Counted from the stretch's first letter, positions 9,817 to 22,879 are shown. The stretch: 64,000 nucleotides of DNA from Salvia splendens (GCF_004379255.2 NC_056040.1:806001-870000), one strand, 5' to 3'. Notes: generated from the sequence alone by a model not told the origin. Program-made: numbers and translations.

Positions 9817-12800
9817 TTAAGGCAACCGACACTCTTCTATCTTCCATATCTCCTTTGCATACTGGCCGATGGTTCGGTCGCTGCTAAACTTACCACTTCC
9901 TGCAGTGCTAAGTATCGACATCTTTGTCCATTTCTTTCTGTCCCTGAAACAGAAAGAAATTGGAAATTTTGAGCAAGAATGTTACCGGGCATTTGTTGGA
10001 GTTGTGTGGCAAGCAAACATATAATCAAAGCAACTAGGATACCATATCCAAACAAACATGTAGTCAAGCAATTAGGTTTAAAGACAAGTTTATTTAACAT
10101 AAAGTAAAGTTGATATGGAAAATAATTCCTAGGAAAATGAATTTTAAATATATGATTCCTAGTAATTTACTTTTCCATGTTTGAAAAAATATCACGATAT
10201 TAAATTTTAAAAGATAATGATAATAATCATAATGCATATGTTAAATAATTAGGTTAAGATTTTCTTAATACTCCCTCCGTCCCGCACTACTCGCACGTTT
10301 TATTTTCGGCATGGAGATTAAGAAATGAGTGTATAGCAAAGTCAAATATTACGGCTGTAGGTGAAAATTTTTACTAAAAATGCAAAATAGTGCAAATAAC
10401 TTGGGACGCCCAGAAAGGAAATAAGTGCAAGCAGTCCGGAACGGAGGGAGTAAGTTACTAACATCATATTATTGATGTAATAAAAAAATAATATTAATTA
10501 TTTATTAATATTATAACTGAATATAACTTATAATTAAAATTTAATTAAGACTTTCTTGATCAGTTATTAATTTATAATAAAATAATTCTAATAATAAGTA
10601 ATTATTATTATTTTATATGATTCAAAATTTAAATAATTATACTATTAACTATATAATAAATTATTAATTATTATATTTAAGTATTATTCCTAATATAAAT
10701 TAAAATAATACCTACATACACCTACAAAAAAATATATAAGTCCTAAAATAATACCTAAATATATAAGTCCTAAAAACTAGGAAAATATACCTAGAAAAAA
10801 ACTAGAAATCAGAATCTTGAAAAGTTGTTGTACTATCTTTATTTTAATAATTATGATTATTTTCCCAATTTAATTAAAAATAAAAACAAATACCAAAATT
10901 TTAAAATTAAGGAATTAGATTACTTTTCCACAATAAATAAAGGGCAAATAAACATGCCCTAAATACGGGGATAAAATCATCAATTATTGATTCAGAACAA
11001 AAAAAGTCCTAATAACTAATTGACACGGGTATGAGATTAAATCCATATTGAACAATTTAACTGATAAATTCAATTTGTAATTTTATTAATCTAAATTCTT
11101 AATTGAATAATAGTTGCTATTTTCTATGCTTAACTATAGCATTTTTAAGATAAAATATTTGAATCTAGGATTTTTGATATCATCATTTCATTTTTTAGAA
11201 CAGTTAGTTATAAAGAATTGAATAATCCTCAAGAACATTTATTTTCCGATACTTCAAGATTAAATTATGCATTTTCAGTTAATCATCCCCTTTCCTAAAG
11301 TTAATTAATCAATTTAGGCAAACACATACAATTATGCGTTGTACATGAAAGTTATACAGATGAGGATGAGGATTTCCAAATGGTGGACTACATTGACTTC
11401 GGTTCTGTGGGTTAACCGACAAACTGATAAGTTAATCAGTAACTGATCGGTTTATTGATTAATTGGTTAACCAACCTCATTTTAATATTGGTTTCGGTTA
11501 TCATTTCAAGCATTTAGTTATGTTATTAACGGAACCGACCGAATATACTGTCTAATGTCACAGCATTTTATGTTGGGACCTAAAAAAGACATTCACAGCT
11601 TTTTCAACAAGGATTTTTCTGAAATTAAATCAAAACAATAATTAAACTCTATCTTATCGAAAGTTAACACATCTCTAAAAATTATATTTTCATTATAAAT
11701 TCCTGATATTAACAAATCAAACATAAGATTAAAGCAAATTAGACATAAGACTAAAACACAGATATTAATCTAAAAGAAAGAGGAATAACAAAAATGAATT
11801 ATATGTAATACTAATAATTATAAACAATAATTAGACATAAGATTAAAACTCCGGTACAGAACAAATTTTTTATTCTCAAATTTAAGTAATACTAATAATT
11901 ATTTGTAAAACTGACTTATAATTTTAATGTAAGATTATTTTAAAATAGCCATGGAAAAATTCAAAATTGTTTTGGGACCATGCCCCCACCCCAACCACCC
12001 CGCCATGTAGCTCTGCCACAAAAATGCTAGTGTAGTTCGGAAAATGAGAAACATAAGAACATGGAGAAAATGGTCCAGAGTAGTATGAACTGTGATACGG
12101 CATGCTTGAGAGAAAAGATTAAGGAATTCTAAATCCTCACTCCCGTATGATCAATTTTTATGAATGTGTCGTATAATTTACGTTGAACGAAGCCAATATA
12201 AAAACCAATTACCAACCCCGTTTACAATGTAACTATGATATAGCTATAGAGGTTCAGTTACACTGACAATCTTTTCATAGAAAAAAATGTTATGTATTGC
12301 ACATTTTAATCAAAAGAAAAAATAAATTCCTTTGTTTGGTGGCCTACGATTGACTGTTCTAATTACTCCATATTAGTAGATTCAATGGTGTGATTAGAAA
12401 GAATTTTCATTCACTTCCCAATTTATTTAAATGACAAGCACTAATTTTTATCACCTTGCAGAATATTAGTATTATAACTGGGAAGAGTTTCAGCAACTTA
12501 CTTGTAAGCTTCATCCACCCTTGCCTGGGCGTCCATGTAGCTGGGGAAGTCATAACCGACAAGGAAATAATCGCCACGGCCAAAGCCAGAGTTCCCCTCG
12601 AGTGAGTCGAGCAGTGGGCTATAATCGTAGCTTCCAAATGCTCCAGATTTTATGAACTGTTTGGCCTCTTCAAATCGTGGATCTGGCTTAAACTACACAG
12701 TAAGGGAAATGAAAACTACACGGTTAGAGAAACGAAACATCATTTCTGGAATTCCGGAAGATGTAGAAAAGTACTACAACTAACAGCTGATATACTATTT

Positions 12801-15800
12801 CTGGAGACATGTTATATGGTTCCATGATTAATAGACATCAGTGGATAAAAATAACGTATTTACTGAATCTATTCTAACCATTTCAAGCATTTTTTTATAG
12901 TCAGTTGCAATTAATTTTTTATTTCACCTAAGCATACTAGTTCTAGTTCTCGGATCAATGAAAGAAGCCAAAGGTTTCGATATGCTAATCGAACCAGCTA
13001 TGTAGAGTTGCATTTTATAGACTGGATAGAACATGTAAAATTTAGTAGAGTGGACATGAGTATTTATTTACCAGTCCTTGCTCTCTTTCTTTACGCAACC
13101 GGGGAACTTCATCAGCTGTGGCACCAAAGAGAAAGAAATTATCTTGACCAATTTCTTCTCTGATCTCAACATTAGCTCCGTCTAGGGTTCCAATAATGAG
13201 GCATCCATTGAGAGCGAATTTCATGTTGCTCGTGCCACTTGCCTCCATACCAGCTGTACTTATATGCTGTGATAGTTCACTTCCTGGAATAAGCACCTCA
13301 GCCACAGAGACATTGTAATTGGGCACAAAAACAACCTGAGATAATGGAAAATTTTGATAACAAAAAAGTAAGAAAGCAAGAGGGTGAAAGAAATGACAAT
13401 ACATATAATAAGCCGTCAGCAGGAATATTAACACATGCATGTTCAATATTCCATATTTATAAAGTAGAGTAGAGATATAGAAAGAAAAAGTGTTTGAGGT
13501 ATTGTTAAAGGAGAACGTGGTCCACTTCATCAGAGAGAAATTGACCAAAAATCAAAGGTGATTAATTTTTACGAACGATCCAAAATGAAAAAAAAACACA
13601 CACGACTAGCTAGTGTTTGTGGATGGAGGGAGTAAGACATTTGGATGCATACTAGAATACTACATACGAAGCAATCACACTTCAGTTTTAAGAGGAATTA
13701 GAGATATAGAGGGGGCATACCTTTAAAAAGGCATTGACTTCTGGATCAGTGTTCACAACAGCCCCAACATCGCTTACTAGCTTAACAATTCTTTTAGCAT
13801 TTGTATATGTTGCAAAAGCTTTACCTCCGATCATGATGGTTCGAGGTGTTGTCTTTTCACGTTCTGCTGGGCTCATCTCCTGCGTCAGAGAAACTTATTT
13901 AAAAGCTACTATCAACAGAAAATTACTACCCGGATTGAATAATTTATAAGTTAGTATCAAAGAAGAGTTTTCATAGTAGCAAAAGTTCGCCTCACCTTCA
14001 ATTTCTTGTACCTATAAACAGCACCCAAAATGTTTAACAGCTGCCTTTTGTACTCATGGATTCGTTTGATTTGGATATCAAAAAGTGAATTCGGGTCAAT
14101 GCCAACACCAGTGACCTGAAGCACGTAATTTGCCAACCGCTGTTTGCTTGCCAATTTAGCTGCTTCCCACTCGGCTTGGAGTTCTGAACTGTCGGCAAAC
14201 TTTGGAAAAACACAGTCAGTGCAATGGCTGATCCAGCAAGAAAGAATCCATCTAAACTATGATGATTGAATGGGAATATCATAATACATACTTGCCGTAG
14301 ATTCACCAATAGGTCGAGATTATTAACCCATTGATCGGTTTTTAACCATTTGGTGATGATACTACTAAGCTCCGGGTTGCAAAATTTGAGCCATCGGCGG
14401 GGAGTTATACCATTGGTTTTGTTCTGAAATTTGGTAGGCCATACTTTGACGTAATCAGAGAACAATTCAGCCTTTAAGATGTCACTGTGCAGCTGTGCAA
14501 CTCCATTCACCTGTAAGAAGAGAGAGGACAAAGACTCAGTTCCTAACCATTTTATGCTCATGATAAAAGTCGCAGAGCCTAAGCATCTTTATGCAGGATT
14601 GATACATAATAAAAATCATCAACGTATAACTGAAAAGCGCCGTGCTGGTGCATTGATGATTTAACATAATCGTGAACCTTATCCAGTCTTATAATATTCC
14701 AGTGCACCAGCCAAAATGATGTTTTCTGAGAATGAATTTTGTGGGTGTGAAGTGATGTATCGTAAATACAACTTCCCTGAGGATTCTGTTTAACATAATC
14801 CAGTTCCTTTTCAATATATGTATATGACAACACACGTAGAATATAAAAAAACCAGCATATAATTGAATTTAGTTGCTATTTCTAAGAAAGCTATTTGTTA
14901 CATCCAATTAACCCACTTTAATTGGGATCGTCTCTCTTGTTTAGCAGAACAGATATCATCTTAAATTGTAAGGTATGAAGGAAATAAACTTAGAAAGATA
15001 TTTGTTGCATCCAATTTACCCATTTTAGTTGGCATAGCTCATCTTGTTTAGCAGAACGGGTTATCTTCTTGAAAAGGATTTATAAGGCCATAATATTCTA
15101 CGAAAGAAATAAACTCAAGTTTCTCAAGTAAGCAGCTTTTCCAAACTGAATCCCGCTTTATACATGAATGAACAGAGTCAAACTCTAACCGTATGAGCCG
15201 ACACAACGCACAAGTTAGCCATTCGCACAACTGGTTTTTGCGGGTTGCTATCCAATACACGCAGATCAGAAATTTTTCCCTCAAGCTCAGGTTTTGTTGA
15301 CTGAACCATTTTGATAAACTGCAAAAATAAGGTGACACTAAATTCAAGTTGAGTTGATGCATAGTTACAAAAAAGGATTTGGTTTAGACTATAAATTACC
15401 CTCTTATCGATTTCTTCAATAATTTCCATATGGCGTGGAAGAAGCTTCCACATGACAGCCTGCGACCATTTCTCCAGAGCCTCAGGCAGAACTGTATGGT
15501 TTGTATAAGCTATTGTCCTGGAAGAATATACAATGTTATATCTACAAGTCACATGACCACATTGGAAGGAAATAACACAATTTTAATATTAAGATACAAC
15601 AATGAGTTCAACCAAGCAAGAAGCACCTGTTGGTTATATCCCAAGCTTCGTCCCATCCAAGGCCCTCATCATCCATCAAAAGACGCATCAGCTCCGGTAT
15701 TGAAAGAGTTGGATGTGTGTCATTCAGTTGTACAGCGACCTTAAAAGGGAACTCAGACCACTGGATCTTATCCTTTCCGCCTAATCTCTCCTTAAATCTA

Positions 15801-17904
15801 GTAATGATGTCCTGAATTATTGATACCAAAATTAAATGAGAAGATCAACTACTACTATGAAATAGTGTCTGCTCAACAATATCTAAAAAACTTCTTGATT
15901 AGAAGGATCTACACACAAATGCGAAACAGGCTCACATACTTGGTAGTCAATTTTTTGAAGTAAAATCCAAAACATAAATAAATATTAACTCAAATAAAAT
16001 GACATGAATTCATTAATGCAATGAAAACAATGAAAGCCGAGTAAAGATGCCCCCAAACCTGAAGTGATGCACTACACAGGAAATACTGCTGCTTCAGTCG
16101 TAAAAGTTTGCCATCTTCAGTAGCATCTCCAGGATACAGAACAGCACATATCTGGATGAATATGTATCTTGCATGAGTATTCAGAGGGACTTCATTTTAT
16201 AAATTAAAAAGATGAACTGCTCTCTCTTTACCTGCTGAGCCCTTGAATGAAGCAATGCTGCAGATTCATATTTTCCATCATTGAACTCAAATAAATTGAA
16301 GTCCTCAGCCCTAGCTTTGGCTTCCCAGAGACGAAGGCTGTTAGTGTTCTTTGTTTTATAGCCGGGAATTGGTACATCATATGCAACAGCTTGTATGACC
16401 TCTCCACCGATCCATTTTCGTCTAAAATGTTTTCAGAAAGATCACATGAATAGGAATTCGTGAAGAGACTAAGGTTCATTATATCCACAAACTAATTGTA
16501 TAATGATAAAATAAGGAGCATTTGACAGTTGCACTTACGAGCCATTAGGATTGATCTCAACTTGACCGAAAAATCTTATAGGGAAGATTACATCATGTCT
16601 AGGAATTTCCCAAGGACTGAACTTCTGTATTAGTTAATCAGGAAATGAATGATTACGATTATCCAAAAGAATGAGCTAATCTAGCATTAACAAAATTAGG
16701 ATGTAGGTGCCAGTAGACCTCCAACCAATCTTCAGCGATTTCCTCTTGGCCTGTTTTGGTCATCAGTTGTTTGAATAGACCATATCTGTACCTCAAACCA
16801 TATCCCCAAGCAGGTAAGCTCAAAGTAGCCATTGAGTCAAGGAAGCAAGAAGCAAGCCTACCAAGACCACCATTACCAAGTGCAGCATCCTTTTCCTGTT
16901 GCATTCAATTAAAACCAGCCTCAAGGCCCTCAACACATATTGGAAAGCAAATGAGAAAAGAATATTCAGAATCAATGCTTACAACAGAAACATTCAACAA
17001 AATGAAACCTAAAATCTTGCCTCTATGCTGACAAACTGCATAATGATCATAATTGAGTTGAATCAGGAGAATCAAGTAAAAAAGAGCACACCACCATGCC
17101 AGATTACTCTTCTGAAAATCTTGCTGAATGGCCATAAAGCTATGGCAATATCTTTTGCATGCAAATGAGTAATTTCACCAACTTACCTGTTCTGTTATTT
17201 CCTCAAGTGCATAACCGAGTTGCTTCAAAGCATTAGCATATGCATCTTGCACATCTAGGTTTCCAACTGCATTGGTCAAAGCTCGACCTTGGAGGTATTC
17301 CATGGAGAGATAGTATGTTTGCTTAGGCTTGACTTTGTGATAATGGCTATATGTGTCGTTCCATTGCTGTAATATTGTTAAAACAAAGGAATCAGTTTAT
17401 ATTTAAATGTAACATAACATCTGAAATCATACTCCAGAATACAGATACACATTAATATAAATTCAATCGTTTCCTAGAAATTTCGACGAAGGTTATGGTT
17501 TTAAGAATCTCTTGTGTATGTGAAACTAGATGGTAAAGCTCATATAATTCTTTTCCTCATCTTCAATAAATTATCAATGAAACTTTAGACTGGCATGAAA
17601 TACTGATTTATTTGTTACTTTCTGAGAAATTTAAAGAATTTGAACCCTGAACTCCTGGAACAACCACTCAAGACTGAAATACTACCTTGATCAGCTGATC
17701 TCGAACACTTTCCGCCGTAGCATAGAACGCTTGCTCCGGCTCAAACTTGTAGGGAGAAAAGTGAGGGCTGTAGTGAGCATGATACTTGATATTAGATGCA
17801 ATTTCAGCCGGCTCTGTGGCCTGCGGATTTGCAACCGGTGGAATCTTCTCCAAAATCTTAACCCTATCAGTCACACTACCATTCGCCTTCACTGTATCTG
17901 CCAT
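9817..17904 (-). CDS. PHS2: Alpha-1,4-glucan phosphorylase, cytosolic (PHO2/H) isozyme
   Basis: Catalyses reversible phosphorolysis of alpha-1,4-glucans to glucose 1-phosphate; the cytosolic isozyme works on heteroglycans downstream of maltose export. Coding exons on the - strand: 17904-17686, 17366-17187, 16895-16719, 16624-16539, 16421-16232, 16151-16059, 15811-15627, 15517-15400, 15318-15190, 14510-14292, 14199-13996, 13879-13721, 13335-13072, 12692-12502, 9943-9817. They sum to 2541 nt (846 aa plus stop), all phases agree, all introns are GT-AG. Visible family motifs: [46 protein letters not shown], and [14 protein letters not shown], whose lysine (about residue 692) is the pyridoxal-phosphate attachment site. 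There is no transit peptide and no 78-residue insert of plastidial PHO1. The last exon ([17 protein letters not shown]) lies beyond a 2.56-kb intron and is easily missed. Confidence 0.95.
9944..12501 (-). other. Last intron of the glucan phosphorylase gene
   Basis: A 2.56-kb, very AT-rich intron between donor 'caa|gtaagttg' and acceptor 'gtttcag|gg'. It carries a Stowaway-like MITE at 10271-10450 and, near 11400-11540, a cluster of 'ggttaaccgac'/'ctgatcggtt' words. No ORF of interest was seen in it. Confidence 0.85.
10271..10450. mobile_element. Stowaway-like MITE inside an intron
   Basis: 'ctccctccgtccc' and 'tccggaacggagggag' ends with flanking TA; about 180 bp, non-coding. Lies in the last intron of the glucan phosphorylase gene. 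Confidence 0.8.
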
Positions 17905-17926
17905 GCCTGCTAGGTCTCACTAGCCT

Positions 17927-18636
17927 CTACAAAACAGGTGAAAGCAATGAATAGATGAATTCAACAACGGATGCTGTATCATATGTTTCTTCCATCAGAA
18001 AGGTTCTTCACGCGATTTTCATGAAATCAATTCACTATCACGACAAAAACAGCAGAAATTATGGAAACAATGCACGTCGGTGATACTCGCAAACAACACA
18101 TAATTGAAGCCACAAGTTGAGAAAAAAGAAACGGCAATTCCATAGGTATAACAAAACAGCAAAACAGAAAAATTCACCGAATCATTGCACGTAGGTGATA
18201 CTCGCAAACAATATAAATCCAAAGTGAAAACGAAACGACCATAGGTAGAAAGAAACAGCAAAACAGAAAAAATTCACCGAAACATTGCACGTCGGTGATA
18301 CTCGCAAACAACACAAATCCTAAGTGACAAGTCGTGAAAAAAAGGAACGACAATTCCATAGGTAGAAGAGCAAAACATCACAAATTCACCAAAACATTTC
18401 CCGTCGGTGATACTCGCAAACCGAACTACTTTTCCAGCTCGCTTCCAGTACACAACACAAATTCAAACTCACAAGTTGTGAAAAAAAAAAGAAACGACAA
18501 TTCCATAGGAAGAAACAGCATATTGAGATTAGTCGAAGGAACTGCCAAAAACTTAAATAAAAAAACAGACGATCTAGCTGAATATGACAAAGCAACTCTC
18601 AAATCACATAAAAAGCAGAAAAGGCAAGCAGATTAC
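17927..18636 (-). other. 5'UTR (leader) intron of glucan phosphorylase with a minisatellite
   Basis: Read on the - strand, a leader exon (about 18765-18637, ending 'gcggctg') is followed by donor 'gtaatctg'; the acceptor 'ttttgtag' lies at 17927 just before the exon that starts 22 nt upstream of the ATG. Inside are four copies of a 98-115 bp unit (about 18060-18530) marked by 'gcacgtcggtgatactcgc', 'acaattccatagg' and 'agcaaaacagaaa'. Plant leader introns often raise expression, but any such role here is inference. Confidence 0.65.
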
Positions 18637-18880
18637 CAGCCGCTCGCTCCGAATCTGAATGGATCGCGATGATAATGCAATTGAAGCTGCAACTAAACGC
18701 CTCAAATTCGAGCTATTTAACGAGTGGAATAAGAGAATTATGCGAGGGAGATATTTTAGAGAGAGAAAGTGACAGAAAGGCGAAAAGGCGAAAGTGTGTG
18801 TAACGGCAGCTCTGGTTTTGTGGTCATGAGTGATTTGGTGGAGAGTGGGATTCCGAAGGTTATAAATATCAGTGAAGAGG
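18637..18880 (-). promoter_or_regulatory. Leader exon and probable promoter of glucan phosphorylase
   Basis: A non-coding leader exon is inferred from its donor at 18637. About 100 bp upstream on the - strand, 'ctgatatttataacc' (about 18860-18875) could serve as a TATA element. The exact start is not determined. Confidence 0.35.
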
Positions 18881-19557
18881 GAGAAGACGACGCCACCTCC
18901 GATGAAAGATCACAATTCGATTTAAGTATATTAGTAGAGCCTAATGCTTAGCGAGCTTGTACGTTTCAGTCCACAAAGTAGTAATCGTCAACCTTTTTTC
19001 AATTGAGTTTTTAATCCTGTCTCAATATAAACTTAAAAACAAATTATGTAAACTGTTGGGTTATTATTTGATGAATTTTAGCAGATCTTTTTTGATGATT
19101 TTTTAACTCAAATTAAATTATAAAAAAAGCTTGAAATTTTATTTTGGTGTTCATTTTATGATTCGTGGCCTTTTGGTTAAGATGATATACTGTCAAACAC
19201 TTATATTGACTGGTTTAATTGAAAATGTATTACACTATAAAATACTAGTAACTTTGTAAAAGGAGTCGTAGTTAATGGCTCGACACGTGTGGAGTGACGG
19301 TGGAGTGTAGATGGCAAAAGCGCGCGCATTGTCACGAGATTTGTCCCGCATTTTTATGTGAGCTTTGAGATTGATGCTCTCAGACTAGGGCTTCACACTC
19401 TATTAATTTTTTTATTTCAAATACAATAGTCAAAATCACCATGTCATAATAATTGAGCTAATTTTTTGACATCAAATTTAAAAATAGTACTACTAGTATT
19501 TTATAAATTGAATGGATAAAAAATAGAGATAATAATGAAAAAATATTACTCCTAGTA
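18881..19557. other. Intergenic spacer
   Basis: Upstream region of the phosphorylase gene, then AT-rich DNA. No further gene or transposon terminus recognised. Confidence 0.5.
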
Positions 19558-20214
19558 GAGCATTAGCAATGGGGCGCCCCTAAAGCCCGTCTTATGCATC
19601 GCCACGTCAGCATTTTATCCTCCTACCCTTCCACCTGGAGTGGGGCGTCCTATAAGTCGGCCTAAGTATTTTCTTTATTTGAATATTTAAATAACTACAA
19701 AAATTGGAAAAAACATTCATTTCATTTAAAATTAATACATTACAATACGAATTAAAAAAATACGTATTCTCAACGACGGCGGTTACAGGCCCAAACTTCT
19801 TCAACCATGTCGTTCATGAGCTGAGCATGGTCTTGTTGGTGTTGCATTGAGGCCTGTCTAGACAGAACCTCATTGAAGCCCGTCGGTAATCCTCGAGCGT
19901 GGGGCGCGGTCGCCGTGCTGGAGCTAGATCCACCTTCATCATCGGCCCAATCGGTGACGCTTCCACCTTCGTGTTCGACTATCATGTTGTGCAAGATTAT
20001 GCACGCATACATGGCATCAACGATGATTTCCTCGGACCAGAAACGCGCCGCCCTTTCACTATTGCCCACCGTGATTGGAGCACACCAAATGCCCGCTCCA
20101 CATCCTTCCGCGCCGCCTCCTGCTTTTGCGCAAATAAAACTCTCTTCTCACCCATTGGGCAACTGATCGTCTTCAGAAAAACAGGTCACCTTGGGTATTT
20201 GCCATCGGCCAAGT

Positions 20215-20256
20215 AGTACCCCATGTGATATTGACGCCTGTTGGCAGTGAACTCGA
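20215..20256. repeat. Left copy of a 42-bp direct repeat flanking the insert
   Basis: Starts 'agtaccccatgtgatattga', ends 'gcagtgaactcga'. It differs from the copy at 21371-21412 at one position (gcctg/gcttg). Both encode the same stretch of the transposase. Confidence 0.85.
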
Positions 20257-21370
20257 AGCCCTTTCGAAGACGAAGACAATGCTTTTAGAGGATTCCAGAG
20301 AAAACGCCCGACCGGGCGATTTTTAAGGGGAAAACGCCCGACCGGGCGTTTTGGTCGCGAACTCCAGAAAGTTCGCCCGACCGAGCGTTTTGGCGACTTA
20401 AAATCGCCCGGTCGGGCGATGTGTTCTGCGAGATTGAAATTGCTATTATTTCCGCCCCGGGTATAAAAGGAGACCTAGGTTTTCGACCTCAACATATCAT
20501 ACACGCCCCATAGCAGCTTTTGAAGGTTTGGAGAGTGGAATTGAGAGGAAAGGCGTCCCGATCCTCAACAAGATTGAAGACGAAGACGAATTTCCGTTCA
20601 ATCCACCCTTGAGAGTATTTTCATTGGTTTTCATGTTTTATTCAATGACTATGGTTTATTCTTATGTTTTTGAGTTGAATATGAGTAGCTAAATCATTTG
20701 TAGAGTTTTGGTGAGGACTACAATGAACACTTGTGATTAATTCAATAGCTTTTGGTTACCTATGCTCTTGTGGTTATTTTGCTTCATTCTTGTGCCTTTC
20801 AATTCAATTGCCTAGCTAACAATTGGATATATTGACCTAGTTTTGAGTAATCGAGAGATACCTAATTAGGATTGATAAAAGAATGAACAACACCTAGATA
20901 ATTTGCATTCGAGAGAAGGAATTCTAGAGTGAGGGCTTGAATCTTTTGTGTATAGGAGTTAATTGTGAAGTATTAGAAGGAGACTTCAATATTAATAGTT
21001 AATCAACGGGTTGAGTGCACTCGAGAGGGGGCTTAGCCTAGAATAGCGATTGTCCTACTAATCCTAGAGACTTCAACGGGTAATCAAAGTTGTTGAGTTG
21101 TTTACATTGTGGGTATTGTAGTCGGATCCAAAGCTCCACCTCGTTCTCTTATTTGGAACTTTATCTTTTGTCTTTTGTTTTACTTTGTTTATGTTTAATA
21201 GTTAAATATCAAAACCAAACATTTGCTTTGTCTAAATAGTAGTTGAAATCGGTTCGTGGTACTTGAGTTTACACAATTTGTCTCTGTGGGATACGATACT
21301 CTTGCTTACTTTGTGCTACACTAGCCCAGTACACTTGCGGGAATTTCTTGTGTTAAAATAAGTTGAGTCA
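20257..21370 (+). mobile_element. 1.1-kb insert resembling a Ty3/gypsy LTR and leader fragment
   Basis: The first part holds four closely spaced 'cgcccgaccgggcg'-type palindromes (about 20305-20420). Then comes a TATA-like 'gggtataaaagg' (about 20460), a long AT-richer leader, and an end with 'gtgggatacgatactcttgcttac' and 'cccagtacacttgcggg' wording. From memory, such wording is common near the ends of plant Ty3/gypsy LTRs; this is a resemblance, not a search result. There is no gag or pol, and no 5-bp target duplication: the flanks are 42-bp repeats. Confidence 0.5.
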
Positions 21371-21412
21371 AGTACCCCATGTGATATTGACGCTTGTTGG
21401 CAGTGAACTCGA
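21371..21412. repeat. Right copy of the 42-bp direct repeat
   Basis: Partner of 20215-20256. Beyond it the transposase coding sequence continues with the expected residues (QCNGNGPAIEFTAN read on the - strand). Confidence 0.85.
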
Positions 21413-22879
21413 TGGCCGGGCCGTTGCCATTGCATTGCTCGGTGAAGAGGGTGGATTAGTTGAGGACGTTGATGTCGTTGTTCAATCCCGCTACACTGAA
21501 GTAAGCATGCCAGATCCAGAGCCGATAGTCAGGGACGACTTCGAAGATCATCGTCGGATGACTGCCATTGTATCAACTAGTAAATTGACCTCTCCACGCC
21601 CTCGGACAATTCTTCCACTCCCAGTGCATACAGTCGATGCTCCCTAGCATCCTAGGAAAGCCGTGCACCGTCTCGTGCATCTTCATCAGGTCCTGGAAAT
21701 GCACAGCAGTCGGCTTTCGCGAATATGTGTCGATGTAAGCCTCCACAACTCCCCTACAAAATCTCTTCAGGCACTCGCGGCCAGTTGTCTTCCCGACGTG
21801 AAGGTACTCGTCGAACATGTCCGTCGTGGTGCCGTAGGCCAACTGCCGGAGTGCAACCGTGCACTTCTGCAACGGCGTAAGTCCGGGTCTACCGATGCCA
21901 TCTTCTCGATACTGGAAGTATTCATCACGTGACTCCAACGTCTGGACAATCCTGAGAAAAAGATAACGATGCATTCTAAACCAGCGGTAAAAAACAGTCG
22001 GGTCCCACCGTGGTTACTCTGCAAAATAGTCTGCAAATAGACGTTCGTGAGCTACAGCGTGTTCGCGGCGGACAAATGTCCGACGTCGAATAAGCCTGGG
22101 GATCTGCTCCGCCGCCGCTGCCTCCTCCTTGCGCTGCATTTCGGCTAAGCAATCCACCATTGCGTCAATGACGGCATCGAATAAGGCTCGCGTCAAGGTC
22201 CGACTAACGCCTTCCGAGGTACTCCAGTCATTGTCGTGGTTCATTTTTGTTTGTGAGAGATTATCGAAATATTCGTATGGAATGTGAGAGATGAGAGAAA
22301 TGTTCGTATGAAAAATAGAATGACAAACGAGATTTAAATAGACAAAGATTTGGAAAAAAATGAAAACGCGTTGAATCTTCCGCGCCATCGTCCCGTCGCC
22401 CACAATGGGCGGACGATAGGGCAGACGATGCATCGTCCGCGCACCCACAACTGATGCTTCGGGCGCGCCATCGTCCGCCCATTGCGGATGCTCTTAATTG
22501 ATTTTTGCTACATTGACTTATCTACCTTACACTTTAATGCAATGTTAGTAAGTACGTAAATTTTAGTAGGAGTACTAGTTTATTGCTTAAGATGGTAAAT
22601 GAATCGAAAGTCTTTCCTTTAGAAGTAAATCGTAAAATATTATCTATATATTATACGTATATAAGTAAAATACAAAAAATCACATCCCTCACCGAAACCA
22701 TGTGAGCTCAAGTAAATATAGCTAAAAAGTAAGCCGAATGTAGCATAATATTATAGCGACACAAGTATGTGTATTAAGCCGGAACGACCTATTCATCTAA
22801 TTCAATTCAACTAAATAATAGACAAACTAACGTGTTTAGGTTTGCGTCAAATTAGTACTCCATAAACTTTATAATAATA

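Larger units (their letters stand above)
19770..22244 (-). pseudogene. HARBI1-like Harbinger transposase (DDE_Tnp_4), interrupted
   Basis: The ATG at 22244 opens an acidic/Arg-rich N-terminus (ALFDAVIDAMVDCLAEMQ). After a TAA at 22014-22016 the frame continues with RWFRMHRYLFLRIV, the helix-turn-helix-like PLQKCTVALRQLAYG, and GSIDCMHWEWKNCP, which carries the first catalytic Asp. A TGA at 21573-21575 follows, then the DYRLWIWHAYFSVAG and NNDINVLN block, the 1.1-kb insert, and the C-terminal part with EEIIVDAMYACIILHNMIVE, stop at 19770. The order is that of the plant nuclease/transposase family. Two stops and the insert make it non-functional. Confidence 0.85.
19558..22493 (-). mobile_element. 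PIF/Harbinger element with a broken transposase
   Basis: Ends GAGCATTAGCAATGGG (19558) and, inverted, GAGCATCCGCAATGGG (ending 22493) form about 16-bp TIRs with two or three mismatches. Flanking triplets are GTA and TTA, an imperfect copy of the TWA duplication. Subterminal DNA is GC-rich ('cgtccgcccat'). The transposase is on the - strand and is interrupted by a 1.1-kb insert at 20257-21370. No Myb/SANT partner ORF is present. Confidence 0.8.

Noticed and set aside
13042..13071. Extension of glucan phosphorylase exon 13 into the following intron
   Set aside because: A clear donor 'ggactg|gtaaat' and family alignment end the exon at 13072.
18334..18672. 112-aa Lys/Asn-rich ORF
   Set aside because: Lies in the leader intron minisatellite and leader exon of the opposite-strand phosphorylase gene.
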